Positions 43,478 through 52,891 of a stretch of 64,000 bases of DNA are shown here, in pieces. The notes below the pieces were generated by a model, which saw only the letters and a program-made list of their open reading frames with translations, had not been told where the DNA came from and ran no database searches. The translations under genes were made by a program, and so were the position numbers. The DNA comes from an uncultured Eubacterium sp. (GTDB lineage Bacteria; Bacillota; Clostridia; Lachnospirales; CAG-274), in the NCBI GenBank assembly GCA_900545305.1, contig UQYD01000003.1, forward strand, positions 1 to 64,000, in the 5' to 3' direction. Numbering within the stretch: the first letter of the stretch is position 1; each line of letters starts with the position of its first letter.

Positions 43478-44113
43478 ATGAACAAAAAAGTAAGTAAATC
43501 TACAGCACTTATAATTATTGTGTTTGTAGTAATATTTTTTCTATGTAGCCTGTCAGGTAGCATATCCGTAAGTTTAGCCGTAGCTTGCCTTTGTGCTTTT
43601 CCAGTTTCTCTTGCAATTTTTATAATAAAAACACTGAAGAAACAAAAAAGTAAATCCTATTTAATTTCCAGTATAGTATTGGTAATAGCTTTTATAGTGT
43701 TCTTAGCATCTGCACCTAATACTAAAAATGATGAGGAATTAGAAACTACTACTGAATTTACTACTGAAACTACCACTGAAGAAACAACAACTACTACAGT
43801 GACAACAACCACAACAACTACTACAACTACGACAACAACTGAAACTACTACAGTTGAAATCACTACTGAAGCTCCTACTTCTGCTCCTGTAGCTGTAGCT
43901 TCATCAAACAACTATAGTTCTTCCTATAGCAATAGTTCTTCTGATGATAGTTATGTTTCAGATGACAACACAGCTGATACAGTTTACATAGGTAAAACAG
44001 GAACTAAATATCACAGACAAGGTTGTCGTACATTAAAAGGAAATGGTTCACCTATTTCACTTAGTGAGGCAAAAGCCCAAGGTAGAGAAGCTTGCAAAAT
44101 TTGTAAGCCTTAA
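43478..44113 (+). CDS. Thr-rich membrane protein with C-terminal Cys/His motif
   Basis: A 211-residue protein with three to four hydrophobic N-terminal helices (about 8-90), then a low-complexity linker of about 45 residues made almost entirely of Thr and Glu, a Ser-rich stretch, and a C-terminal module VYIGKTGTKYHRQGCRTLKG ... GREACKICKP. That last module, His-x3-Cys plus Cys-x2-Cys, occurs at the ends of many secreted nucleases and surface proteins of Firmicutes and may bind zinc; function unknown. ATG 43478 is preceded by AAGGAGG. The linker is encoded by repeats of ACTACN codons, prone to slippage, so length may vary between strains. Confidence 0.65.
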   Translation: MNKKVSKSTALIIIVFVVIFFLCSLSGSISVSLAVACLCAFPVSLAIFIIKTLKKQKSKSYLISSIVLVIAFIVFLASAPNTKNDEELETTTEFTTETTTEETTTTTVTTTTTTTTTTTTTETTTVEITTEAPTSAPVAVASSNNYSSSYSNSSSDDSYVSDDNTADTVYIGKTGTKYHRQGCRTLKGNGSPISLSEAKAQGREACKICKP

Positions 44114-44132
44114 TATACTTAAATAATTCAGC

Positions 44133-44168
44133 AAAAAAGCGAGGACGTAATTAACATCCTCGCTTTTA
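44133..44168. terminator. bidirectional terminator between Thr-rich gene and Ter operon
   Basis: AAAAGCGAGGA/TCCTCGCTTTT arms (44135-44145, 44157-44167). Ends the minus-strand Ter operon as well as the plus-strand gene. Confidence 0.85.
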
Positions 44169-44170
44169 TA

Positions 44171-44752
44171 TTAGCAATATCTTTTTGCTAAATCTGAAAT
44201 GCTGGCATCTCTTGTTCCTTGACCAATGGCATTAAATTTCCATTCATTATTATGTCTATAAATTTCTCCAAAAATCATAGCTGTCATATTAGAATAGTCA
44301 TCAGTCAAATTGTATCTACACATTTCTTTATTAGATTTAGAATCTACAATTCGAATAAAAGCATTTCTAATCATACCAAAATGTTGTTTTCTACTTACTG
44401 CTGAATAGATATTTACCACTACTACAATTCTGTCATACTCTGCAGGTACACTAGACAAATCAATAACAATCTGTTCATCATCACCCTCACCTTCACCAGT
44501 TAAGTTATCACCCATGTGATTAACTGTTCCAGAGTAGTGTCTTAAATTACCAAAATAAACTATATCTTTCTTATCACATAATTTTCCATTTTTTAATAAT
44601 ATTGCTGAAGCATCACAATCAATAGGTGCAGGTTTAAAGAAAAAGCCCTTTCTTTGAGCCTCATCCCAACCTAATCCTACTACCACCTTTGACAATCCTG
44701 GATTATCTTTTGTTAAACTAACTTTTTGACCTTTTTGTAAACTAATTGCCAT
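44171..44752 (-). CDS. TerD-family stress protein (third copy)
   Basis: A 193-residue TerD/CABP protein with the family opening SLQKGQKVSLTKDNPGLSKVVVGLGWD and the calcium loop [23 protein letters not shown]. The aspartate-rich site (PIDCDASAILL) is partly conserved. TerD proteins bind Ca2+ and join TelA and ABC-like partners in tellurite/stress modules. Last gene of the ATPase-Ter operon, 13 bp after the second copy. Confidence 0.88.
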   Translation of the reverse strand: MAISLQKGQKVSLTKDNPGLSKVVVGLGWDEAQRKGFFFKPAPIDCDASAILLKNGKLCDKKDIVYFGNLRHYSGTVNHMGDNLTGEGEGDDEQIVIDLSSVPAEYDRIVVVVNIYSAVSRKQHFGMIRNAFIRIVDSKSNKEMCRYNLTDDYSNMTAMIFGEIYRHNNEWKFNAIGQGTRDASISDLAKRYC

Positions 44753-44765
44753 AATTATTCACCCC

Positions 44766-45359
44766 TTATTTTCTTCCCGGTTTCCAATTCAGACCCCATT
44801 TAAAGGCTTTATCTAAACTAGAATGACCATTATAGAATTGTACAATTTTTTCAACACTAAATGTTTCATCATTAATATTTTCGAGTAAAACTAAACCACA
44901 CATAATTTTATTAGAATTATAATCATCCATTTTTACTATTATATCCTCTGCTTCTGGATATTTAATAGTAACAGTTGCATCTGCCTGTTGCCAATTTGCA
45001 ACACCCTCATAAATATAAGTATAAACCAAAATTCTTTTAAATTTTGATATTTGATTTCCGTTTATTCTAAGATTTTCGCCAGTTGTAACTGCACCAGTTC
45101 TATCATCACCATCTAATGAAATATAAGGTGGATTATTTAAAGAACCAAAAGCCTTACCTAATGCTTGAACTGTACCTTTTGTGCCATCTTTTAATTCATA
45201 TAGACAACCTAAATCCAAATCAATATTACCTGTACCAAACAAACTAGACAAAAAACCCTTTGATTTAGTATGCCAATTAAGATTTATCAATATTTCTCCC
45301 AACTGCTTTGAGTTCTTCTTTAAATTAACTTTACAACCTTTTTGTAAACTAATTGCCAT
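44766..45359 (-). CDS. divergent TerD-family protein (middle copy)
   Basis: A 197-residue member of the TerD/TerA superfamily: SLQKGCKVNLKKNSKQLGEILINLNWH at the N-terminus, IDLDLGCLYELKDGTKGTVQALG, and FKRILVYTYIYEGVANWQQADATVTIK. It retains the beta-sandwich pattern but lacks the GEGEGDDE calcium loop of its neighbours (GDDRTGAVTTGENLRIN instead), so calcium binding may be altered. It lies between the two canonical copies with 13-bp spacings. Confidence 0.82.
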   Translation of the reverse strand: MAISLQKGCKVNLKKNSKQLGEILINLNWHTKSKGFLSSLFGTGNIDLDLGCLYELKDGTKGTVQALGKAFGSLNNPPYISLDGDDRTGAVTTGENLRINGNQISKFKRILVYTYIYEGVANWQQADATVTIKYPEAEDIIVKMDDYNSNKIMCGLVLLENINDETFSVEKIVQFYNGHSSLDKAFKWGLNWKPGRK

Positions 45360-45372
45360 AGTTTTTCACCTC

Positions 45373-45954
45373 TTATTCTGCATCAATACCATAATGTCCA
45401 CAAAGTGCAGCCAAACCTCCCTGGAATCCACTACCTATTGCATTGAACTTCCACTCACCATTGTGCTTATATAATTCGCCAACAACTACAGCAGTCTCTA
45501 TTGAGAAGTCTTCACCTAAATCATATCTAATTAATTCTTCATCGTTTGATTCATCTACAATTCGAATAAAGGCATTTGAAACCTGACCAAAATTCTGTCT
45601 TCTCTTATCTGCATCATATATTGTTACTGTAAAGGCAATTTTTTCAGTATCTGCTGATACTTTATTTAAATCAACTAAAATCTGTTCATCGTCGCCCTCA
45701 CCTTCACCTGTAAGATTATCACCCATATGCTTTACAGCACCACTAGGATGTTCCAAATTACCATAAAATACAAAATCTCTTTCTGTTCTGCATTTACCAT
45801 TAGCTCCTAAAATAAATGCTGACGCATCTAAATCGAAATCTGCTCCAGAATCAAAATCATTTACATCCCAACCAAGACCGACCATAATTTTTTTCAAACT
45901 TGGTTTTCCTTTTGTTAAATCTACTTTCTGTCCTTTTGTTAAATTAATGGGCAT
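45373..45954 (-). CDS. TerD-family stress protein (first copy)
   Basis: A 193-residue canonical TerD protein: [45 protein letters not shown] with the conserved Asp residues, [19 protein letters not shown] and [25 protein letters not shown]. Predicted Ca2+-binding, cytoplasmic. It follows the TelA gene by 31 bp. The operon order (TelA, TerD x3) parallels B. subtilis yceCDE/yceH in reverse. Confidence 0.9.
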   Translation of the reverse strand: MPINLTKGQKVDLTKGKPSLKKIMVGLGWDVNDFDSGADFDLDASAFILGANGKCRTERDFVFYGNLEHPSGAVKHMGDNLTGEGEGDDEQILVDLNKVSADTEKIAFTVTIYDADKRRQNFGQVSNAFIRIVDESNDEELIRYDLGEDFSIETAVVVGELYKHNGEWKFNAIGSGFQGGLAALCGHYGIDAE

Positions 45955-45985
45955 AATAAACCCCTCCTTTTAAAATAAGCCATTT

Positions 45986-47140
45986 TTATTGTTTATTTGG
46001 CATATGATACATTTTGTTAAACTCTTGTTTTATACTTTCAAGTCTAGCTTGGTCATCTATACGTTTCTTTTTTGCATTTTCCTGAATTTGCTTAGTCTCG
46101 TCAATACCATTGACAATAGTTCTCCAAGTTGATTCCAATGTTTCAATTTTAATAGAATTTCCAGATGCCAACCTAGCAGTCATCTTAGACTGTTCAACTG
46201 TATTTCTTGCATTTTTAATAAGCATTTCATTTGTCTTTTCATCAAGAGCTGACATAGCCTCTGCCTGAATTCTTTGTCTTTTAAGCATTATCGCTTGTGC
46301 AAGTGCCTGCTTAAATACAGGTAATGTAATAATAAATGCTGAATTTATTTTTCTTACTAAATTCATATTACTAAATTCCATAGTTTTTATCATCGGTATA
46401 GACTGCATAGCTACATTTTCAGCAAGTCTTAAATCCTGTGTTCTTTGTTCAAGCAACATTAATGCCTGTTTTAAACTTGAAATTTCAAACTGTATAGAAT
46501 TATCACCTGAATTAACCATATCTTCTTCTCTTTGTGCAATATAGTCTTCAAGCTCTTTACAACCCTGCTCACCAGCGAGTATGTACTTTACTAAATCATG
46601 ATAAAAGTTCACATTTGAATCAAACATTTGACCCAGTTTTCTATTAGATTGTTTAATCTCAGCCTCATATTGTTTCAACTGAACATAGATTTTATCGACT
46701 TCTTCTCCCATTGTATGGTACTTAGCTAAAATTTTATCTAACTGCTTTCTCAAATTGCCAAATAGCTTACCAAAAAAGCCCTTATTCTCTTTTATTTCTT
46801 CTATGTCAAACTTGTCCATAATTTTAGCTAAAGTATTTAACATTTCACTAGACTCATCAAGTTTAGACATATCCATACTATTTAAAACAGTATCAGAAGC
46901 CTTTGAAATTTCCTCTGCCACTGTAGCACCGAAAGAAACAATCGTTTCCATATTATTTACTTCAATGGTACTAACAATAGCATCAACTTCAGCTGAATTA
47001 ACAAGCTGTTCATTCATTCTTTGTCTATCTGCAACAATATCGTACTGTTCCACAACTTCTACATCTGTATTTTGTGTATTTGCAACAGTTGTAGAACTCT
47101 CCTGATTTGTAGTACTTACCTTTTTAAAATCTAAACCCAT
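45986..47140 (-). CDS. TelA-family toxic-anion resistance protein
   Basis: A 384-residue helical protein of the TelA/YceH family associated with tellurite, toxic-anion and phage/colicin stress phenotypes. Visible family regions: LNTLAKIMDKFDIEEIKENKGFFGKLFGNLRKQLDKILAKYHTMGEEVDKIYVQLKQYE and KTMEFSNMNLVRKINSAFIITLPVFKQALAQAIMLKRQRIQAEAMSALDEKTNEML. The ATG at 47140 follows GGGAGGTTTTAAAA; an in-frame ATG 33 bp earlier lies within the neighbouring gene. Mechanism unknown in all homologues; in this operon it lies next to YceG-like and TerD genes. Confidence 0.88.
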   Translation of the reverse strand: MGLDFKKVSTTNQESSTTVANTQNTDVEVVEQYDIVADRQRMNEQLVNSAEVDAIVSTIEVNNMETIVSFGATVAEEISKASDTVLNSMDMSKLDESSEMLNTLAKIMDKFDIEEIKENKGFFGKLFGNLRKQLDKILAKYHTMGEEVDKIYVQLKQYEAEIKQSNRKLGQMFDSNVNFYHDLVKYILAGEQGCKELEDYIAQREEDMVNSGDNSIQFEISSLKQALMLLEQRTQDLRLAENVAMQSIPMIKTMEFSNMNLVRKINSAFIITLPVFKQALAQAIMLKRQRIQAEAMSALDEKTNEMLIKNARNTVEQSKMTARLASGNSIKIETLESTWRTIVNGIDETKQIQENAKKKRIDDQARLESIKQEFNKMYHMPNKQ

Positions 47141-47142
47141 TT

Positions 47143-49425
47143 TTAAAACCTCCCAAAAATTTTTTCTTTCCAAGAACGTGGACTAAATTCATTATCACAT
47201 CTCGTTATTGATGGAATTTTTAAGTCGTATTTATATTCACCAATCTGATGTTCCTCTAAATTTAGTTTATTAAAATGTTTTTCTACAGTTTGATATCCTG
47301 TAGGTACAAAAAACACTATATCAAATCCTAATAAATTCAAAAAAGCAATTAATATAGAGTCCTCTAAAGAAATCCCTTTTTCTCCACTATTTATATACAC
47401 CAACTTAGGATTTTTTTTAGTAAAATCAAATTTCTGTATAAGTCTTAGAATTTCCTTTGGCATATTTAAAACTGTAGAAATAATAGTAAATTCCGTACCA
47501 TTTTCATAAGTACCTTTTATTATTTGCTCATCTAAAAGAGTTTGCAATTTTTCTAATATATAGTCCTGTACATTATCTCTTAAATATGAATACTGATAAC
47601 ATTTATGTTCTTTAATAATATTTTTCTGTATTCTTTTGTTTTTCAAAAATGTAGTAGCATACTGCTTTACAGGATTATATGACAGTGAATCTATAAATGG
47701 AACTTTAGAAACCAACTCACAATTATCTACATAAAGTTTCTTAATTGAATTCCAATACTGGTTAACATCCCCATCTTTAACACCTGAAATTTTTGAGAAA
47801 ATAACCGGCATATTAACCATATTATCAACAACACTGAAATTAGGTCTATACTTTATCTCCTCATTCCAAAGTATTTCTATTTCTTCATACATTGTTTGAA
47901 GATTTACTGATGTAGCCTGCATAAACTGTTGATTTCTATAAATTCCTGTATTTTGATACATCAATGTATCCAATTCTCTTTCTGCATGATAAGCAGCTGT
48001 ACCTATTCTTAAATCAGTATTATCCTGTGGGAAAATAGATATATTAAGCGACTCCATATTGTTTACTTCATACACAAGTGAATCTTCAATTCTGTATTTT
48101 ACATTTAAATTTGGATTAAATATAACAACATCTACAGGCGTCCTAGCTAATAATCTAAAAAACAAATCTTCATACAAAGACTTATCTCCATCACTTAATA
48201 AAAAGAAACAACTAACCTCTGGAAATTTCCATTTATTAAACAATAATGGTATGTACCTTTTTAACCAACATAACAAAATAACAGCTTTATTTGTCAATCT
48301 ACTAATATGATTTTCGTCATTTTTTGCTTCTGACAATATTATATCAACAAAAGATTTTATCAATATTTTTTCAAGTTTTGAATCCAACCCACATTGAATA
48401 TTTTTTGTAATATGTGATATTAACTGTTCCTTATTTTTGTAATTTCCTCTATTGATAAGCTTAATTTCTTCATATGTAGGCTCTGGAATTTTACCATTTT
48501 CAATAACAAGACTTCTTTTATTATTTTTTATTTCTAGTTGTAATTGATATAATTCATTAGCATAAGTTAGCTTATCTTCTACACCATTCATAACACAAAA
48601 ACAATTATAAAATAATTTAGAATCATTTCCTCTATTTGCAACAGCAATTCTTATATCATCTAAAATTTTTCCAGAACACCATGCATTTGTACAATTTATA
48701 ACACCAGATTCTGTACCATATAGCCTTTTTGTCTTTTGTTCTTCTAAAATTTTATTTTGCAAATTTTTTAGAGAAAAATCTTCTGGAAAGGCTTTTGCAT
48801 TTTGAATAACAAGTTCATTAGACTTTTCAGATAAAGCATCTAATTTCTTATAATCTTTATCTCCTGAATACTGTATTAGAACTATATCACATCCAGCATT
48901 TGATAAAATAGTTAGGAACATCAATTCATAATTGCTTACATTTCCTTCATACAATATTTTAGGAATATCTTCATTTCCTAATTTATTCACTATTCTTTCA
49001 AATTTATAGTACAGCCAGCACATAAATTTTATATAGGCATTTTTTAACATATTATCATTTTTGCCATTTTTCTTCATATTCAGCAAAAATTCATACATAC
49101 AAATACAAACATTTTCTCTCTGCATTGCATCCATTCTAGGCAACCATTTTTTTAAACTATCACCTATAAACCCTATGCCTAATTGAAAGTCTAGTCCCAT
49201 TATTTCAGAATAATAATTCAAATTATCTTCTGTGGGATTTTGTATTCTTCCCTCTATTACAACTCCATTTATACGAGCTGAGTTGTAATATTTTTTTATA
49301 AAATTTTCTACTTCTATGCTGTATTCATTAATTCTATAAAAAAATACCCTTTTGTCACTTCTTGAACTTAACTTCAGAAAAAAATCATCTAAACTATGAA
49401 TTTCTTTATGTTCAAACATAGACAT
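47143..49425 (-). CDS. YceG-like protein of Ter stress module
   Basis: A 760-residue cytoplasmic protein resembling the YceG family (putative component of the Ter 'biosynthetic module'), which occurs next to TerD and TelA in Bacillus. Features: ENVCICMYEFLLNMKKNGKN, ILYEGNVSNYELMFLTILSNAGCDIVLIQYSGDKDYK, RKNFW-independent FCIENAKAFPEDFSLKNLQN-like QNAKAFPEDFSLKNLQNKILEE, and a near-duplicate of the LNLLGFDIVFFVPTGYQTVEKHF motif near the end, suggesting two related halves. It is longer than the Bacillus protein (about 540 residues). ATG 49425 follows AGGAG; a GTG one codon earlier is also possible. Function unknown. Confidence 0.72.
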   Translation of the reverse strand: MSMFEHKEIHSLDDFFLKLSSRSDKRVFFYRINEYSIEVENFIKKYYNSARINGVVIEGRIQNPTEDNLNYYSEIMGLDFQLGIGFIGDSLKKWLPRMDAMQRENVCICMYEFLLNMKKNGKNDNMLKNAYIKFMCWLYYKFERIVNKLGNEDIPKILYEGNVSNYELMFLTILSNAGCDIVLIQYSGDKDYKKLDALSEKSNELVIQNAKAFPEDFSLKNLQNKILEEQKTKRLYGTESGVINCTNAWCSGKILDDIRIAVANRGNDSKLFYNCFCVMNGVEDKLTYANELYQLQLEIKNNKRSLVIENGKIPEPTYEEIKLINRGNYKNKEQLISHITKNIQCGLDSKLEKILIKSFVDIILSEAKNDENHISRLTNKAVILLCWLKRYIPLLFNKWKFPEVSCFFLLSDGDKSLYEDLFFRLLARTPVDVVIFNPNLNVKYRIEDSLVYEVNNMESLNISIFPQDNTDLRIGTAAYHAERELDTLMYQNTGIYRNQQFMQATSVNLQTMYEEIEILWNEEIKYRPNFSVVDNMVNMPVIFSKISGVKDGDVNQYWNSIKKLYVDNCELVSKVPFIDSLSYNPVKQYATTFLKNKRIQKNIIKEHKCYQYSYLRDNVQDYILEKLQTLLDEQIIKGTYENGTEFTIISTVLNMPKEILRLIQKFDFTKKNPKLVYINSGEKGISLEDSILIAFLNLLGFDIVFFVPTGYQTVEKHFNKLNLEEHQIGEYKYDLKIPSITRCDNEFSPRSWKEKIFGRF

Positions 49426-49429
49426 CACC

Positions 49430-50011
49430 CTAACTCCTATTTAAATTTTCTTTTCCTAATGCATATCCAAATATTGAACCTACAATACCACCAACTATAT
49501 GTGTAAAATTCGAAATATTATCATCTACAAATATTCCATTATATATTTGTCCACCTATGTAAATTACTGCTACAAGTATAAAAGTCAAAGGTATTTTTCC
49601 TTCAGACATACTTGCAAAAGATGACAGCAATATAAAAGCAAAAACAACACCACTGGCACCTAAAAGCATAGTATTAGGAAATATTATAAAATTTAAAATT
49701 CCCGTAATAAGAGCAGTAAAGAATATCACAACAACTATATCTACAGAACCATACTTTTCCTCTAACAATGGTCCAATAATAAGTATAATTGTTATATTGC
49801 TAATAAAATGACTCCAGTTTGCGTGTCCAAAAATATGTCCAATAAACCTAAAGTACGTTAAAGGACTCATTAACGACGACCTGTAAACACTAAACAGTAG
49901 CCTATCTGTTGCCCCTGATGTGATAAAATCCAATATTAAAACAACAAAACATACTGTTGTAAATCCCAGTATTACAGGGGAATTAAAAGATATTTTCTTT
50001 AAAATTTTCAT
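49430..50011 (-). CDS. rhomboid-family intramembrane protease
   Basis: A 193-residue polytopic protein with six hydrophobic segments. It keeps the catalytic dyad: Ser in LGASGVVFAFIL and His in NFTHIVGGIVGSIFGYALG, plus GHIFGHANWSHFISNITII (the HxxxN oxyanion region). Active rhomboids cut membrane-anchored substrates. It is placed between the P-type ATPase and YceG-like genes, with about 5-bp gaps, so it is likely cotranscribed and may process a partner of the stress module. ATG 50011 follows GAAAGGGGG. Confidence 0.85.
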   Translation of the reverse strand: MKILKKISFNSPVILGFTTVCFVVLILDFITSGATDRLLFSVYRSSLMSPLTYFRFIGHIFGHANWSHFISNITIILIIGPLLEEKYGSVDIVVVIFFTALITGILNFIIFPNTMLLGASGVVFAFILLSSFASMSEGKIPLTFILVAVIYIGGQIYNGIFVDDNISNFTHIVGGIVGSIFGYALGKENLNRS

Positions 50012-50041
50012 AGTATTAATCCCCCTTTCTCTTTTCAACCT

Positions 50042-52699
50042 CTATTTATTTCCTACTATACATTTTCTAACAATGTCAACAGGTATCATTGTAAAACCTA
50101 AAATAATTACAACTATCCATCCAGTTATTCCAAAAGGAACACAACTGAACATTTCACCAATCCATTTAAAAATATCAAGATTTACTAATCCAGCATTTAC
50201 AATACATGCCTGAACTGCTATGATGACGAAGAATACTTTTAAGAATCCAGTATTTTCATTTAAGCCACTAAATATAGCAAACTTTTCATCTCTGACATTG
50301 AAGCCATTGAACAAGGCACTAAGTATGAATAAAACAAAGTACGCTGTCAATTTCTGTTCTTCTGTATTAAAGAACTGGTCAAAAAATGAAAGTTTAAGGA
50401 AAGCAAAACTAATAACTACAAGCCAAGCACCCATTGTAAGTATTTGTGCCATCATCTTTTTACTTACAATACTTTCATCACGTCTTCTAGGAGCTTCTTC
50501 CATATATTTTTCTTTAGCCGGTTCATTACCAAGCATTATAGCTCCCAAACCGTCCATTACTAAGTTTACAAACAACAAATGAGTTACTTTAAGTGGTTCA
50601 TCAACACCAAAGAATGGTGCAATAGCACTTACTACAACAGCTGCCACATTAATAACTAACTGGAACTTACAGAATTTTAATATATTATGATAAATTGTTC
50701 TACCATAAAGTATAGCATCTTTAATTGACCTAAAATTGTCATCTAATACAACAATTTTACCAGCCTCTTTGGCAGCCTCAGTTCCACTACCCATGGCAAA
50801 ACCAACATCTGCTCTTTTAAGTGCTGGAGAGTCATTAACACCATCGCCTGTCATACCAACTACAAGATTCATTTCCTGACATATTCTTACCATTCTTGAT
50901 TTATCTGTAGGCAAAGCTCTGGCAATAACTCTAATATCTTTAATCATAGACTTTATTTCATCATCAGAAAGGCTATTAAGCTCTGTTGATGTAAGTGCCT
51001 TATCAGATTGATTTTGAATAAGTCCAGCATCTTCAGCTATTGATACAGCAGTTTCAAGTCTGTCTCCTGTTATCATTACAACCTGAATACCTGCATCCAT
51101 AACCTCCTTTATAGCCATTTTAGCTTCTGGTCTTACATCATCCCTAATAGCTACAAAACCTATTAAAACAACATCATCATTAATGTCATTTTCTGTCATT
51201 GAGCTATTTGAATATCCAAAAGCAAGAACTCTCATAGCCCTTGAAGCAAGGGTGTTAATCTTTTCATTTATTTCATCAAAGTTAAGCTCAACTTCGTTAC
51301 CATCTTCATCTAAAGCCTTTGTTGCAATAGAAAGGAATTTTTCTGGAGCACCTTTATAGAATGTTTTGCCTAATTCTTTTATTTCAACTTGACTAAATTT
51401 ATTTGAAGAATTAAATCCCTGTGAATTTGTAACACTATATTCACTTTCATTTGTTAAAACATTATAAGTTTCCTCGCCAATAAACTTCATTAAAGCCTGG
51501 TCTGTTGCATTACCACCAATTACTTTATGGTTAGCATCAAACATAGATGCTGTATTCTTACCTATAGATATATCCAATAAAGCCTTTACCTTACTGTGAA
51601 GTCCTAAATTATCCATAGGTATAGTATCACCATTAGGCATAAAGAATTCTACTACTTCAAGCATACCCTTAGTGATAGTACCTGTCTTATCACTAAATAA
51701 AATGTTTAATGAACCAGCAGTTTCAATACCTTCTGCTTTTCTAACTAAAACATTATGGTCAAGCATTTTACTTGTATTCTGCATTAATACAAGGGAAATC
51801 ATAAGAGGAAGTCCCTCAGGTACTGCACAGACAATAATAACAATAGCCAATGAAACAGCATCAATTACATTTTTCAAAATTTCTGCCCAGCCTATAGAAA
51901 GATATTGTTCTATGCCACCAGCATTAAGCACAAAATATGCCATATAAAATACTGCTATTACAAAAGCACCTATATAACCAAAAGTAGAAATCTGATGAGC
52001 AAGTTTACCTAATTTTACTTTTAAAGGAGAGTCTACCTCATCCTCTTGCATTTCTTCAGCCATTTTGCCCATCATTGTTTTTAAGCCAACTTTTCTAACA
52101 TCTAAAATGCCTGTACCATCAAAAACAACAGCACCTCTGAAAAGGGAATATTTATCTACAAATGTATCACCAGTAATATTATCTGCCATTTCAGTAGAAA
52201 TATCAGTAGCAAATTTTTTACATTCCTCTGCTTCACCATTTAAAGCCGAATTATCAACTCTTAAATCGCCTTCAACTAATATACCGTCTGCTGGAATTTT
52301 ATCCCCTGATTGTAGTAAAACCTTATCTCCTACAACTACGTCATCTACTTCAATAACAGTAACCATAGAATTACGGTATACCTTACAGACATCTTTTTTT
52401 GTGCTGTTTTTTAACTCTCTATACTTAGTATCACTTGCAACACCTGTCTTTGCTGTAACAAAGGCCACAATTAATACTGCAACAACTGTACCTATGGGCT
52501 CATAAATTTCAGCATATCCTAAAAAGAACATTACCACCATTAACCCAGCAATAAACAAAAGTATCTTAATCATTGGGTCGCTAAAAGTTTCTTTAAACTC
52601 TGCCCAAAAGGTAGTAGGCTCAGAATCCGGAATTACATTGTTGCCATATTTTTCTCTGGATTGCCTTACTTGTTGGTCATTTAAACCTTTTTTTAACAT
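50042..52699 (-). CDS. P-type Ca2+-transporting ATPase (PMCA-like)
   Basis: An 885-residue P-IIB-type cation ATPase exporting Ca2+ (Mn2+ possible). The phosphorylation site is DKTGT (337-341); PEGLP (294-298) marks the fourth membrane helix; the actuator motif is LNGEAEE (154-159), a variant of TGES; TGDGVNDSPALKRADVGFAMG is the hinge. About ten membrane helices. First structural gene of an operon that continues with rhomboid, YceG-like, TelA and three TerD genes. A leader ORF and a terminator hairpin precede the ATG, so expression is probably controlled by attenuation. Confidence 0.92.
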   Translation of the reverse strand: MLKKGLNDQQVRQSREKYGNNVIPDSEPTTFWAEFKETFSDPMIKILLFIAGLMVVMFFLGYAEIYEPIGTVVAVLIVAFVTAKTGVASDTKYRELKNSTKKDVCKVYRNSMVTVIEVDDVVVGDKVLLQSGDKIPADGILVEGDLRVDNSALNGEAEECKKFATDISTEMADNITGDTFVDKYSLFRGAVVFDGTGILDVRKVGLKTMMGKMAEEMQEDEVDSPLKVKLGKLAHQISTFGYIGAFVIAVFYMAYFVLNAGGIEQYLSIGWAEILKNVIDAVSLAIVIIVCAVPEGLPLMISLVLMQNTSKMLDHNVLVRKAEGIETAGSLNILFSDKTGTITKGMLEVVEFFMPNGDTIPMDNLGLHSKVKALLDISIGKNTASMFDANHKVIGGNATDQALMKFIGEETYNVLTNESEYSVTNSQGFNSSNKFSQVEIKELGKTFYKGAPEKFLSIATKALDEDGNEVELNFDEINEKINTLASRAMRVLAFGYSNSSMTENDINDDVVLIGFVAIRDDVRPEAKMAIKEVMDAGIQVVMITGDRLETAVSIAEDAGLIQNQSDKALTSTELNSLSDDEIKSMIKDIRVIARALPTDKSRMVRICQEMNLVVGMTGDGVNDSPALKRADVGFAMGSGTEAAKEAGKIVVLDDNFRSIKDAILYGRTIYHNILKFCKFQLVINVAAVVVSAIAPFFGVDEPLKVTHLLFVNLVMDGLGAIMLGNEPAKEKYMEEAPRRRDESIVSKKMMAQILTMGAWLVVISFAFLKLSFFDQFFNTEEQKLTAYFVLFILSALFNGFNVRDEKFAIFSGLNENTGFLKVFFVIIAVQACIVNAGLVNLDIFKWIGEMFSCVPFGITGWIVVIILGFTMIPVDIVRKCIVGNK

Positions 52700-52730
52700 A
52701 ACTTCACTCCTCTTTTGTTCTCATAGATAC

Positions 52731-52785
52731 AAAAAAGTCATTGAACTTTATACACAAACTTTAAGTACATAAAGACACAATGACT
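52731..52785 (-). terminator. intrinsic terminator (attenuator) in the ATPase leader
   Basis: Outer arms AGTCATTG/CAATGACT (52736-52743, 52778-52785) and inner arms CTTTAT/ATAAAG (52746-52751, 52769-52774), then six Ts (from 52736 to 52731) on the minus strand. It lies between the predicted promoter and the ATPase start codon at 52699, four bp after the leader-ORF stop. Confidence 0.8.
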
Positions 52786-52788
52786 CTA

Positions 52789-52869
52789 TCATCTACGAAA
52801 TACTAATAATTTTAAAAAAATAGTGCAGTTATATAATAAACTATCATTAAAGCACAATTTAATCATCAT
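52789..52869 (-). CDS. 26-codon leader peptide of ATPase operon
   Basis: ATG at 52869 (a second ATG follows directly) behind AAAGGGGTGG, a good ribosome site at 52875-52884 (spacing about 9 nt from GGGG). The peptide reads MMIKLCFNDSLLYNC and then TIFLKLLVFRR, 26 residues, ending in TGA at 52789-52791. It is hydrophobic with a basic end and two Cys, not a classic run of one amino acid. The stop lies 4 bp before the attenuator stem, so ribosome stalling could change folding of the hairpin. No homologue is known to me. Confidence 0.5.
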   Translation of the reverse strand: MMIKLCFNDSLLYNCTIFLKLLVFRR

Positions 52870-52891
52870 AACGCACCACCCCTTTTGTTGC

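Noticed and set aside
43657..43911. Val-rich antisense ORF across the Thr linker
   Set aside because: Mirror frame of the ACTACN repeat.
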